Source: Bacteroidota bacterium
Lineage (GTDB): Bacteria; Bacteroidota; Bacteroidia; Chitinophagales; Chitinophagaceae
Length of the DNA stretch: 8,028 nucleotides
NCBI GenBank assembly: GCA_023433755.1
Contig: JAEYUA010000138.1
Span: 1-8,028 of the forward strand
Direction: 5' to 3'
Both the position numbers and the translations under genes were made by a program. This document shows positions 1 through 7,121 of this stretch, in pieces; position 1 is the stretch's first letter, and every line of letters begins with the position of its first letter. A model generated the notes under the pieces. It was not told the DNA's origin, searched no databases, and saw nothing but the letters and a program-made list of their open reading frames with translations.

Positions 1-2086
1 CGCCTACGCGGTAACGGAATTCACCTCCGAGTTTGAAATTCATATTATCATAAACGGCGAAATTCCATTTGTCAAAATTGATATCACTAGAAAGTAATCC
101 TTTGATACCCTTAGTATAGTTGAGTTCCAGTACCGGGTATTTGGATCCTATGGGCACTTTGCTGTTAGGATATTGAATGTAATACATGCCGGGCTGGTAA
201 GAAACCATGGCAGAAACCACAGAAGCCTGGTGTCTATTGAATGCAATATGTTCCAGTTCGTATGGATGATTAGGTGTGATTGGTCTTTTTGTTTTTGCAA
301 AGCTGTAGGAGGTTGAATTGGATAGCGGGATCCTGTCTTCCCAGGTAGCTTTCAGCTCCATGCGGAATCCATTCTCAAATCTTCTTCCGTAACCTACCGT
401 ACCAAACCAATTCTCATAGATCTTTAAATAGTTTCTTTTCGAAAGCAGGGTGTACAGGCTGTTGGTCAGCGCATCAATCGGGTTGTCGTGGTTGAACTGG
501 GAAACCCTTTTTCCCCCACCCAGGACAAGTTGCCTGTTTCGGTAATCATTTCGTTTAGGCTTCACCGTAAGACTGAGGTGGCCGTTCACATGCTCATTGT
601 TGAACCCATATCGGAGGTAGGATTCCAGCGAATAGAAATGTTTCCCTTTTCTTCTCCTGATGTCCACCCTTTGCCTGATACCCGCCACCAGTCCTTCAAC
701 GGTATTGTATTCCAGGTTTTTCAGCAGGGGGGTGAATGACCAGGTGGTATAAGCGGACCGTCCATAAAAAGTATGGTTAGCGCCACCCCAGAAAAACTGG
801 AGAGGTTTTACCGGCTTTTGTCTTTTACGAAGCGAATCGATGTTCAACTTTGAAAAAGAATCTCGGTCGGCCTGGCGGATGCTGTCTTTGAAAACATAAT
901 TCCTTTTTTCATCTGGCTCAAGGGGTACGGGCCGTATGTTGGCCCAGTAGCTGCTGTCTTTACGGTTCGCATTGGAATCATAGGACATCAGGATCCTGTT
1001 GAAATGTTTTTTCGTGAAGCCCGGATCAAGATCATATTGGGAGTATACATTTAAAAAATTTCCGGTGATGTCAAATCCGAACATGCCGGCAGACAGGTAA
1101 ACCACCTGGTTCTGCGTGCGCCAGACCTCGGAGGTAACCGGTGCATGGATCTGCCGGATCTGCAGGGTATCTATCAGTTCCAACTGGTATTGTTTGGTCG
1201 TCATCAGGTCAAGACTGTGGATGCGCCATTCGCCATCCACGATCTGCAGGTATCCCTGGAATAGTGGTTCGTGTTTGCGGCGAGGCGTAACCCTGATGCG
1301 GTCGATCATTTTATCTCCTTCAAAAAAATTGCCTTCATAATTAAAGCGGTAATAATGAAAGGCATTATCAGAAAGAGGTGAAATAAATCCCCTTGGATTG
1401 AGGCTGTTGGAAAAGACGCTCACATTGGATTCGTACATGTTGATGAAAAAAGGAAAGCTGATCCCATAACCACCACCACTTTCACGTGCAGAGATCACGT
1501 TCATTTTGATCTTGCCAGGTTTGGCATAAGAAACCTTTGTCACCGATTCAGACAAAAAAAGAATGCCTTTGCCTGCGGAATCAATCCCATCTCTTGCCAT
1601 ATCCTCCCTTTCTATCTTCTGCCCCATGAATTTATCAGGAACGCTGCGGGTGCGCATCAGTCCCTTGATATAAACTTCCACTTCAAATGAATCTACCTGG
1701 TTATTATAGTAACTTCTCTTTTTGATAGTCTGCCGCATGATCTCCAGGGCGGGATCTTCTCCTTTCTTAATGATCACTTCATCCATGGAAAGAGCCTGCA
1801 GTTCCAGAACGAAATCAACAACAAGGTCTTCGGTGCCAACAGTGATCTTTTTTTCGATTGCCTGGTAACCCACATACTGGCATACGAGTGTGTAACTGCC
1901 CGCACGCAGATCAATGCTGTACATGCCCTGGCTGTTGGCTGCGGCACCTCTTGATGTGCCTTTAACCGTAATGGATGCAAAGGAAAGCAGGGAACCCTTG
2001 GTATCTTTTATCGTTCCGGTGATGCGGGCTGCATATCCATTGAGCGAAAAAATGATTAATAGAAAAGTAAGGATGATCTGGTTCAT
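1..2086 (-). CDS. CarboxypepD_reg-like / DUF5686 outer-membrane protein, C-terminus cut by window edge
   Basis: The minus-strand frame is open from ATG at 2086 to the left edge, giving 695 codons without a stop; the 3' end is missing. Residues 1-19 form a signal peptide (MNQIILTFLLIIFSLNGYA, cleavage probably before A20). Residues about 21-95 are a carboxypeptidase-regulatory-like beta-sandwich (ITGTIKD..., SLLSFASITVKGT, YVGYQAIEKKI). A conserved junction follows with GEDPA (109-113) and VYIKG (138-142), typical of DUF5686. The rest is long and beta-rich, with the family-like GGGKRV (523-528) and NHDNP (532-536), and would form the outer-membrane barrel. As I recall, full-length relatives run about 800-850 aa, so roughly 100-150 residues are missing. 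Such proteins are annotated as outer-membrane proteins of unknown function; some resemble TonB-dependent receptors in the N-terminal domain, but I see no TonB box or plug. No Shine-Dalgarno sequence precedes the start. Confidence 0.88.
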   Translation of the reverse strand, partial: MNQIILTFLLIIFSLNGYAARITGTIKDTKGSLLSFASITVKGTSRGAAANSQGMYSIDLRAGSYTLVCQYVGYQAIEKKITVGTEDLVVDFVLELQALSMDEVIIKKGEDPALEIMRQTIKKRSYYNNQVDSFEVEVYIKGLMRTRSVPDKFMGQKIEREDMARDGIDSAGKGILFLSESVTKVSYAKPGKIKMNVISARESGGGYGISFPFFINMYESNVSVFSNSLNPRGFISPLSDNAFHYYRFNYEGNFFEGDKMIDRIRVTPRRKHEPLFQGYLQIVDGEWRIHSLDLMTTKQYQLELIDTLQIRQIHAPVTSEVWRTQNQVVYLSAGMFGFDITGNFLNVYSQYDLDPGFTKKHFNRILMSYDSNANRKDSSYWANIRPVPLEPDEKRNYVFKDSIRQADRDSFSKLNIDSLRKRQKPVKPLQFFWGGANHTFYGRSAYTTWSFTPLLKNLEYNTVEGLVAGIRQRVDIRRRKGKHFYSLESYLRYGFNNEHVNGHLSLTVKPKRNDYRNRQLVLGGGKRVSQFNHDNPIDALTNSLYTLLSKRNYLKIYENWFGTVGYGRRFENGFRMELKATWEDRIPLSNSTSYSFAKTKRPITPNHPYELEHIAFNRHQASVVSAMVSYQPGMYYIQYPNSKVPIGSKYPVLELNYTKGIKGLLSSDINFDKWNFAVYDNMNFKLGGEFRYRVG

Positions 2087-2103
2087 AAGCAGGGTTGGTG
2101 AAA

Positions 2104-2111
2104 CGAATGTA
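2104..2111 (-). promoter_or_regulatory. Possible -7 element of the DUF5686 gene
   Basis: On the minus strand this reads TACATTCG, seven of eight positions of the Bacteroidota -7 consensus TAnnTTTG, 17 bp before the ATG at 2086. I could not find a good -33 TTTG partner at normal spacing, and the implied leader is very short. A chance match is quite possible. Confidence 0.18.
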
Positions 2112-2132
2112 AAACGAGGAGGGAAAGGAAAA

Positions 2133-2209
2133 AGTTAAAAGTCAGAAGTCAGAAGTCAGAAGTCGGTAGTCTGAAGTTCAAAGTCGAAAGTTCAAAGTTG
2201 AAAGTTCAA
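2133..2209. repeat. 7-bp tandem array, 11 units (consensus AGTYNRA)
   Basis: Eleven contiguous heptamers run in strict phase: AGTTAAA, three AGTCAGA, AGTCGGT, AGTCTGA, AGTTCAA, AGTCGAA, AGTTCAA, AGTTGAA, AGTTCAA. The first three bases AGT are invariant and the rest drift. The left half is based on AGTCAGA and the right half on AGTTCAA, as if the array grew by local duplication of neighbouring units. It ends 47 bp upstream of the DUF5686 start. The period and phase are read directly; any function is unknown. Confidence 0.93.
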
Positions 2210-2300
2210 ATCGCAACGGCCAGTAGCCACTCACCTCTGCGTTATCTTTATTCAAAGAAATTTCTCTGCGCATTTTCCTTACCTACTTCTTCGCCAGCCA

Positions 2301-2339
2301 TCCGTGTGCGCTGTCCGCGTGCGCTGACCGCGTGCGCCG
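2301..2339. repeat. 13-bp tandem repeat, three units
   Basis: Three adjacent 13-mers are TCCGTGTGCGCTG, TCCGCGTGCGCTG and ACCGCGTGCGCCG. Neighbouring units differ at one or two positions. The block is much more GC-rich than the flanking AT-rich sequence and runs directly into the GAAGCTT-type repeat to its right. Confidence 0.85.
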
Positions 2340-2406
2340 AAGCTTTAGCGGAGGTGCAAGCTTTAGCGAAGGCTGGCTTGTCCGCCGAAGCTTCAGCGAA
2401 GGCGGG
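2336..2406. repeat. Palindromic GAAGCTT/AGCGAAGG repeat element
   Basis: Three copies of an AAGCTT(T/C)AGCG(G/A)AGG-like core begin near 2340, 2358 and 2388. The first and third are preceded by GCCG. The last copy is enclosed by CCGCC (2382-2386) and GGCGG (2401-2405), which can pair as a hairpin stem around the palindrome GAAGCTTC. It lies 21 bp past the stop of the small membrane gene, so in the transcript it could act as a 3' structure. There is no T-run, so I do not call it an intrinsic terminator. It resembles REP-type intergenic repeats; copy number in the genome cannot be seen here. Confidence 0.7.
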
Positions 2407-2426
2407 TTCTCTGCGGTGAAGAAATC

Positions 2427-2786
2427 TTAAATTCTTCTTCGTCTACGGGGAGCCCTTATTGAACTGCCTGCCATTCCTGCAAATCCACCTACAAGTCCGC
2501 CAACAATTGCTGTTACCAACACTAGTAAAATGGAAGAACCTCCCAGTGGAAGAAGCTCTGCGATTTTCCTGGAAAGAATACTTTCGTTTTGGCTGTCGAT
2601 CCAGAATGCTACGATGGCCCACATGATAAAAATTCCAAGGAAACCGGAAAGAAAGCCTGTGCCTGGTGATTGTGGTATCAATAGTGTAACCAGCAATGCA
2701 ACTACAGCAATACTCCACCAGGGAAGCCAAAGACCTGCCAGGTAGCCGAGTGCAGCGATAAGAAGAACCGACAATAATAATCTCAT
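2427..2786 (-). CDS. Small four-helix integral membrane protein, function unknown
   Basis: A 119-aa protein with four hydrophobic helices at about residues 2-19, 22-38, 45-63 and 83-107. The second helix begins with LPWWSIAVVA. The longest polar stretch (64-82, IDSQNESILSRKIAELLPL) links helices 3 and 4. Helix 4 is rich in glycine (IVGGLVGGFAGMAGSS). The C-terminus RAPRRRRRI is strongly basic, which by the positive-inside rule puts both termini in the cytoplasm. The ATG lies 10 bp after the acylase stop, so the two are almost certainly co-transcribed. No Shine-Dalgarno sequence is visible. I do not recognise a named family. The hydrophobic pattern and tight coupling argue that it is real, not a shadow frame. 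The stop codon sits a few bases from the repeat block downstream. Confidence 0.82.
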   Translation of the reverse strand: MRLLLSVLLIAALGYLAGLWLPWWSIAVVALLVTLLIPQSPGTGFLSGFLGIFIMWAIVAFWIDSQNESILSRKIAELLPLGGSSILLVLVTAIVGGLVGGFAGMAGSSIRAPRRRRRI

Positions 2787-2796
2787 GTATAACAGA

Positions 2797-5238
2797 TCAG
2801 GATTTGATAAAACTTAATTTGGCAATAATACGTTTGTCCCCGGCCTCACCGGCTTTCATCATCCACAGCGGATAATATTTACCCTGCGCCCAGCTATCAA
2901 CCATATTATCATAAAAAGGACTACCGGGGTTACCGCTTTGTCCGCCCGGGTATACACCATAGGCTTCTGTTTCCTGGGCCAGGTGCACCACCATCCGCCA
3001 ACTAGGGCCATGAGATTTTGTTGTAGCATTGATCACATTACTCCATCCGCCAACATTTACTTTTCTTGCGAAGGGCATCACGGCATCACGAAGAAGATGC
3101 ATAATGGCAGGTTCTTTGAATTTGGCCCATTCCAGCCTTCCGTTGCTTTCCTGTTTTTTAAGTTCAGCAGCAGCCAGTACCAGCGCCTTAGTCACCAGTT
3201 CTCCGATCGTTTCACGATTGGGTGTATTGATATTGTCAATATACCTGAATGCAGAATCCCTGTTGATCCATTCCAGTAATGTTTGTTCATCAGGCAAACC
3301 TATTACCAGCGAATCTTTATTCCATTCATCTTTCCAAACTAAATTCTCAAGTGAATCGAACCAGCATTGAAAAATGGTGGTACCGGTTGATGTGGGAGAT
3401 GCCACCAGGTCCCAGTTCCGGAACATATCAAGATAGCGGCTGGCATCCGCATCAAGTTCGCCTGCATTTACATATTTAAGCAGCATAGGCCTGGCTGATT
3501 CAGCGAATACATGGTAATTATCATTCTGCAAAGCCTTCATATCATCCGGAGTGACCTGCTGCATCGCAGATAGTTTACGGCTGATAGCTATCCCCCTTGA
3601 AGTAATATAACCACCGGGGATAAAATAAGGATAGGTTGAATCAACGGCCCGCTGGTTGGCACTCTGGATATAGCCCGTATCAGGATTGAAGACATGAGGA
3701 TTTTCTTCCTGTGGAATATAACCCTGCCACATATAGCTTGAATCTTCACCCGGCATCAGGTACATCCCCTGGCCATACCAGCGTGCGGGGAATTTACCCT
3801 GTTGCCATAATGCGATATCACCTGACTTGCTGGCAAAAACAAAATTCTGTCCCGGGCAGCTAAAATGTTTGATCGCTTCCAGGTAATCATCATAATTACG
3901 TGCCCTGTTCAGTTTGTAGAAAGTAAGTCCTTCATTGGAAGGTTCATGTGCCGACCAGGTAACAGCAATAGCTTTATTACCCGAAATATTTTTGGAAAAA
4001 CTTTTATCATACATCACCGGTCCAAAAACGGTAAAGGCGATTGTGTCATAAACATCTGCGCCTCCCCTCACCCTGATGGTGTCGATCCGGAGAGTAGCCT
4101 GTTCCCATTTACTATTGAACCAGTATTCTTTTTTGCTGTCATCCCTGAAACGGATTTCGTAAAAATCCTTTACATCCCGCTGTGAATTGGTTACACCCCA
4201 GGCAATATCATTATTAAAACCAATGATGATATTGGGAGAGCCCGGGAAAGTAACTCCATACACATTCAGGTTGGGCGTGGTGATCTGCATTTCATACCAG
4301 ATGGAGGGGAAGGTAAGTTCGAGGTGGGGATCATTGGCAAGAATGGGTGAACCGCTTTTTGTTTTTTTACCGCCTACCACCCAGTTATTACTGCCGTTGT
4401 TGGGATCCTGTTCGGCATAACTGTTTACCAGCACACTGTCCTTTCTTCCAAAATAAAGGGAATCAGCAGTGGCAGGAACAACAGGCACCATGCCGGCTGT
4501 ATCAAACCTGGTGCCTGGCGGAACAATGGGTGCCAGTGAATCAGGCACCTGAGGATCCAGCGACATCATTTCTTCGAAGCTGAAGGAAAGTTTGGTTTGC
4601 GTGAGGGCCAGGTCCGGACTATAATCCGCAAGCGTTTTACTCATCTGCTTCAGGAAGAGCGCGATCTTAAGATTGGACCAGGGTTCAGGCTGGTAATCCA
4701 GTAATTTATATTCAAGAGGAAGCGTGCTTTTTGTAAGAGAATGGATGTAGGCATTTACGCCTGCTGTATAAGCATCGCAGGTAGCTTTGGATGCGGGATC
4801 GGCTTCAAATTCCCTGAGTGCTTTCTCCGCGGCATACACCATGCCCAGCCTTCGCTGCTCCCTGTCAAAACCGATATAACGGGGATCATTACCCATTTTT
4901 TCACTGATGCGACCAGCGGCTGCAAAAGTTTGCAGTTCCATTTGCCACAGGCGGTATTTGGCATGGAGATAACCCTGCACGTAATAGGCGTCTTCATCAT
5001 GTTCGGCAAATACATGCGGCACGAGGCGGTCGTCGAGGTATACATCCACTTTTCCTTTAAGACCCTGCAAATGAATTTCTTCATTACGGTCTCCATTCAC
5101 AGATTCCGCGTTTTGCCAGAATCCCTGCTGTGGACTAAGAAAGCGGCCGAGCGGTGGAATGGCGCCCCATTTATTATCCAGGGCAATTATAAGCGCAATG
5201 GTAAGAATGGTACCGGTAATAAAAGGAAAGATTCTCAT
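2797..5238 (-). CDS. Penicillin acylase family Ntn-hydrolase
   Basis: An 813-aa precursor of the penicillin amidase (S45) family, whose members hydrolyse amide bonds in beta-lactams, acyl-homoserine lactones or other N-acyl compounds. Residues about 5-20 form a hydrophobic signal or membrane anchor, so the enzyme acts outside the inner membrane. The alpha-chain region (about 60-210) contains DAYYVQGYLHAKYRLWQME. The predicted autocleavage site is NNG|SNNWVVGG, making S283 the N-terminal nucleophile of the beta chain; ANDPHLEL (301-308) follows as in the family. N737 in NVINA and R748 in PSWRMV are the likely oxyanion-hole Asn and supporting Arg. The C-terminal signature GGQSGNPGSPFYD (765-777) is intact. 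Length is normal for an unprocessed precursor and no catalytic element is missing. Substrate cannot be inferred. The 119-aa membrane protein follows after 10 bp; a plus-strand lipoprotein gene diverges upstream. Confidence 0.95.
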   Translation of the reverse strand: MRIFPFITGTILTIALIIALDNKWGAIPPLGRFLSPQQGFWQNAESVNGDRNEEIHLQGLKGKVDVYLDDRLVPHVFAEHDEDAYYVQGYLHAKYRLWQMELQTFAAAGRISEKMGNDPRYIGFDREQRRLGMVYAAEKALREFEADPASKATCDAYTAGVNAYIHSLTKSTLPLEYKLLDYQPEPWSNLKIALFLKQMSKTLADYSPDLALTQTKLSFSFEEMMSLDPQVPDSLAPIVPPGTRFDTAGMVPVVPATADSLYFGRKDSVLVNSYAEQDPNNGSNNWVVGGKKTKSGSPILANDPHLELTFPSIWYEMQITTPNLNVYGVTFPGSPNIIIGFNNDIAWGVTNSQRDVKDFYEIRFRDDSKKEYWFNSKWEQATLRIDTIRVRGGADVYDTIAFTVFGPVMYDKSFSKNISGNKAIAVTWSAHEPSNEGLTFYKLNRARNYDDYLEAIKHFSCPGQNFVFASKSGDIALWQQGKFPARWYGQGMYLMPGEDSSYMWQGYIPQEENPHVFNPDTGYIQSANQRAVDSTYPYFIPGGYITSRGIAISRKLSAMQQVTPDDMKALQNDNYHVFAESARPMLLKYVNAGELDADASRYLDMFRNWDLVASPTSTGTTIFQCWFDSLENLVWKDEWNKDSLVIGLPDEQTLLEWINRDSAFRYIDNINTPNRETIGELVTKALVLAAAELKKQESNGRLEWAKFKEPAIMHLLRDAVMPFARKVNVGGWSNVINATTKSHGPSWRMVVHLAQETEAYGVYPGGQSGNPGSPFYDNMVDSWAQGKYYPLWMMKAGEAGDKRIIAKLSFIKS

Positions 5239-5248
5239 AACAGTGGGG

Positions 5249-5256
5249 GAAAGATA
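5249..5256 (-). promoter_or_regulatory. Possible -7 element of the acylase unit
   Basis: On the minus strand this reads TATCTTTC, seven of eight positions of TAnnTTTG, 10 bp before the ATG at 5238. The upstream side is pyrimidine-rich and has no clear TTTG at the expected spacing. The implied leader would be almost absent, so this is tentative. Confidence 0.15.
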
Positions 5257-5288
5257 GAAAGAATAAGGGAAAGCTGGGTAGGGTCACT

Positions 5289-5326
5289 AATAGCTGGTGG
5301 CTATTGGCCATTAGCCTATGGCTAAT
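5289..5326. repeat. 7-bp array (5 units) folding into two adjacent hairpins
   Basis: Heptamers TAGCTGG, TGGCTAT, TGGCCAT, TAGCCTA and TGGCTAA occupy 5291-5325 without gaps. Because units alternate in sense and antisense character, the array contains two perfect inverted repeats. AATAGC (5289-5294) pairs with GCTATT (5300-5305) around a 5-nt loop, and ATTAGCC (5310-5316) pairs with GGCTAAT (5320-5326) around TAT. The block lies between the divergent acylase and lipoprotein genes, 50 bp upstream of the acylase start and 119 bp upstream of the lipoprotein start. Confidence 0.88.
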
Positions 5327-5406
5327 TGAACGCCCCTGTCATTCATTTCACCCGCCATATTTTTCAGTTAAAACATTTTTGACATGCGTTGGGGTTTTCG
5401 CAGATG

Positions 5407-5414
5407 TATCATTG
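5407..5414 (+). promoter_or_regulatory. Possible -7 element of the lipoprotein gene
   Basis: TATCATTG matches TAnnTTTG at seven of eight positions and ends 31 bp before the ATG at 5446, a plausible leader length. Possible -33 partners are TTTTTG at 5376-5381, which is too far at 25 bp, or GTTG at 5388-5391, which is somewhat close at 15 bp. Neither spacing is ideal. Confidence 0.28.
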
Positions 5415-5445
5415 GTAAAATATTCAACAACCCTTAACCATTTTT

Positions 5446-7086
5446 ATGAAACCGTTTTGCCAGGCTCACAAGGCATTCATGCCGCTATTATTTCTGTTCA
5501 GCCTAATGCTGATTTCTTCCTGCAAAAAAGATAAGAAAACGCTGCCTCCTGCTCCCGCATTTCATTTGCGGGTTAGTCCTTCGGAACTGGTGGCCGGAAA
5601 TGCGGGAAGTGAAAAGATTTTTACCATAGAAGCCAATAGTGCATGGACGCTCTCTTTCCCTGCAGGCACAGACTGGATCCAGGCGGATAAGTTAACCGGA
5701 AATGGCGATGCGAATGTAAAACTGCTTGTGACAAAAGATAATAACACCGGGCAGAAGAGAACTGTAATGCTGACTGTAGTTCTTGATAACGGGAAAGCAG
5801 ATCCTAAACAGGTAAGAATAGAGCAGGATTCAGTGGCGGTACAGCCAGTGAGCATCGACTGGAAAAAAACGCTTGGAGGATCAGGTAACGACCTGGCATT
5901 GGGAATAATACAGGTGCCTGGTGGTGGCCAATTGATATTTGGCCGCACCACCAGCAGCAATAATGGCGATGTAAGCCAGAACCATGGTGCTGTGGATATG
6001 TGGCTGGTGAAAATGAATGATGATGGCAGCAAGGCATGGGAAAAAACCTATGGTGGATCAGGTGATGAAGTGGCAGCAGCCGCGGCGCCAACGGCTGATG
6101 GCGGATTTGTGGTTACGGGATACACCGCATCTAACTCAACCGGTGATGTAGGCGCCAATCATGGCGGCCTTGATTTCTGGGTCATTAAGATTTCAGGTAA
6201 CGGATCATTGCAATGGCAAAAAACGCTAGGCGGCAATCATGATGACTGGCCCCATGCCATAACGGTCACCACCGAAGGCAAAATAGCGGTGGCTGGTTTT
6301 ACAAAGTCCAACAATACCGGGGATGTAGGCGCCAATCATGGAGGTGAGGATCTCTGGCTGGCCGTACTCGAGAACAATGGAAGTCTTGCGTGGCAGAAAG
6401 TTATCGGTGGAAATGGTTCAGAAACAGCAAGGGCCCTGGTTCCTGTTCCCGATGGCGGATTGATTATAGGTGGCAATACAGGCAGTAATAATAATGGTGA
6501 TGTGCCGGCGGCAAAAGGCAGTACAGATTTCTGGCTGATGAGAGTAGACAAGAACGGTGGTATCACCTGGAACAAAACTTATGGCGGCAATAACATTGAA
6601 GAACTGGCCAGTCTTGCGATTGCCACTGGCAATACCGTGCTGGCTGCGGGCACAACACGAAGTAATAATGGTGATGTTACAGGTGCTAAAGGCAGTGATG
6701 ATATGTGGCTGACGCAAATTGATATGGCCAATGGACAGTTGAAATGGCAGAAAGTATTTGGAGGTACAGGTGCGGATGGAGCCAGGGCCATTGCTGTTAC
6801 ACCTGCTGGAAAAATCCTGCTGGCTGGTTATAGTTATTCCCATAACAGTGGTGATGTGGGTGCGGGCAATGGCGCTGGAGATTTCTGGGTGCTTGCCCTA
6901 CAATCCAACGGAACGGTTTTATGGAAAAAGCTATTGGGTGGAAATGATGAAGAACAGGCCTTTGGTGTTTCAGTTTCCGGGCAGAATGGTTACGTGGTGA
7001 CTGGATATACGCATAGTCATAATACCGGTGACGTGGGGGCGAATCATGGCAATAGTGATGTGTGGGTGGTGAGGGTGAGGGAATAG
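5446..7086 (+). CDS. BACON-domain lipoprotein with seven-blade repeat domain
   Basis: A 546-aa protein. Residues 1-25 are a lipoprotein signal peptide with lipobox ISSC; C26 is the lipidated residue, followed by KKDKK. Residues about 40-128 look like a BACON domain (LRVSPSELVAGNAG, IEANSAWTLSFP, W77, TGQKRTVMLTV, VRIEQDS), an Ig-like fold common in Bacteroidota surface proteins. From W139 to the end are seven repeats of 59 aa, the last being 54. Each starts W-x-K-x-x-GG, has a central GG-x-x-x-x-G strand, a (S/T)-GDV-x-x-x-x-G turn and a D-x-W strand. Seven such units fit a closed seven-bladed beta-propeller. It has no type IX secretion C-terminal domain, so the lipid is the anchor. It is probably a surface or periplasmic binding protein, and I see no catalytic motif. 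The ATG at 5446 is chosen because it directly precedes the signal peptide. No Shine-Dalgarno sequence is present. Confidence 0.92.
   Translation: MKPFCQAHKAFMPLLFLFSLMLISSCKKDKKTLPPAPAFHLRVSPSELVAGNAGSEKIFTIEANSAWTLSFPAGTDWIQADKLTGNGDANVKLLVTKDNNTGQKRTVMLTVVLDNGKADPKQVRIEQDSVAVQPVSIDWKKTLGGSGNDLALGIIQVPGGGQLIFGRTTSSNNGDVSQNHGAVDMWLVKMNDDGSKAWEKTYGGSGDEVAAAAAPTADGGFVVTGYTASNSTGDVGANHGGLDFWVIKISGNGSLQWQKTLGGNHDDWPHAITVTTEGKIAVAGFTKSNNTGDVGANHGGEDLWLAVLENNGSLAWQKVIGGNGSETARALVPVPDGGLIIGGNTGSNNNGDVPAAKGSTDFWLMRVDKNGGITWNKTYGGNNIEELASLAIATGNTVLAAGTTRSNNGDVTGAKGSDDMWLTQIDMANGQLKWQKVFGGTGADGARAIAVTPAGKILLAGYSYSHNSGDVGAGNGAGDFWVLALQSNGTVLWKKLLGGNDEEQAFGVSVSGQNGYVVTGYTHSHNTGDVGANHGNSDVWVVRVRE
5860..7083 (+). 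repeat. Seven in-frame 177-bp coding repeats (propeller blades)
   Basis: Units start at 5860, 6037, 6214, 6391, 6568, 6745 and 6922, each with a TGG (Trp) codon. The first six are exactly 59 codons and the last is 54. Unit 5 has one residue fewer before GDV and one extra (DMANGQ) near its end, so its length is unchanged. Most units have drifted at DNA level, but units 2 and 3 share a 20-nt identical word at 6145-6164 and 6322-6341, exactly 177 bp apart. Confidence 0.93.
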
Positions 7087-7121
7087 CGGCTAGCGGCGAG
7101 CTTCTAGCTGCGAGCTGCGAG
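7084..7121. repeat. 7-bp array, 5.4 units, containing the lipoprotein stop codon
   Basis: Units are TAGCGGC, TAGCGGC, GAGCTTC, TAGCTGC and GAGCTGC, plus a partial GAG, in strict phase. The first TAG is the stop codon of the lipoprotein gene (7084-7086). The last units resemble, in inverted orientation, those of the array at 7396-7458. Confidence 0.88.

Larger units (their letters stand above)
2087..2426. other. Gene-free interval filled with short repeats
   Basis: These 340 bp separate the downstream end of the acylase unit from the start of the DUF5686 gene, both on the minus strand. I see no credible gene. The interval holds a 7-bp array, a 13-bp triplicate and palindromic GAAGCTT units, listed separately. 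The word CTCTGCG also recurs at 2235-2241, 2264-2270 and 2409-2415, which suggests the stretch between the two main repeat blocks is also decayed repeat. Any promoter of the DUF5686 gene must lie at the left end or within the 7-bp array. Confidence 0.8.

Noticed and set aside
2133..2209. CRISPR array or integration-site iterons
   Set aside because: Units are 7 bp, contiguous and without spacers, and no cas, integrase or replication gene is nearby.
2198..2419. 73-aa plus-strand ORF with alanine-rich repeats (AEALAEVQALAKAG)
   Set aside because: Its second half is translated from the 13-bp and GAAGCTT repeat block and its start lies in the 7-bp array; repetitive DNA explains the open frame.
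4741..5325. 194-aa plus-strand ORF
   Set aside because: It lies almost wholly antisense to the N-terminal part of the well-supported penicillin acylase gene and has no recognisable domain.
5562..6032. 156-aa minus-strand ORF, and similar minus-strand ORFs at 6336-6843
   Set aside because: They are antisense shadows of the repetitive, glycine- and asparagine-rich lipoprotein gene.
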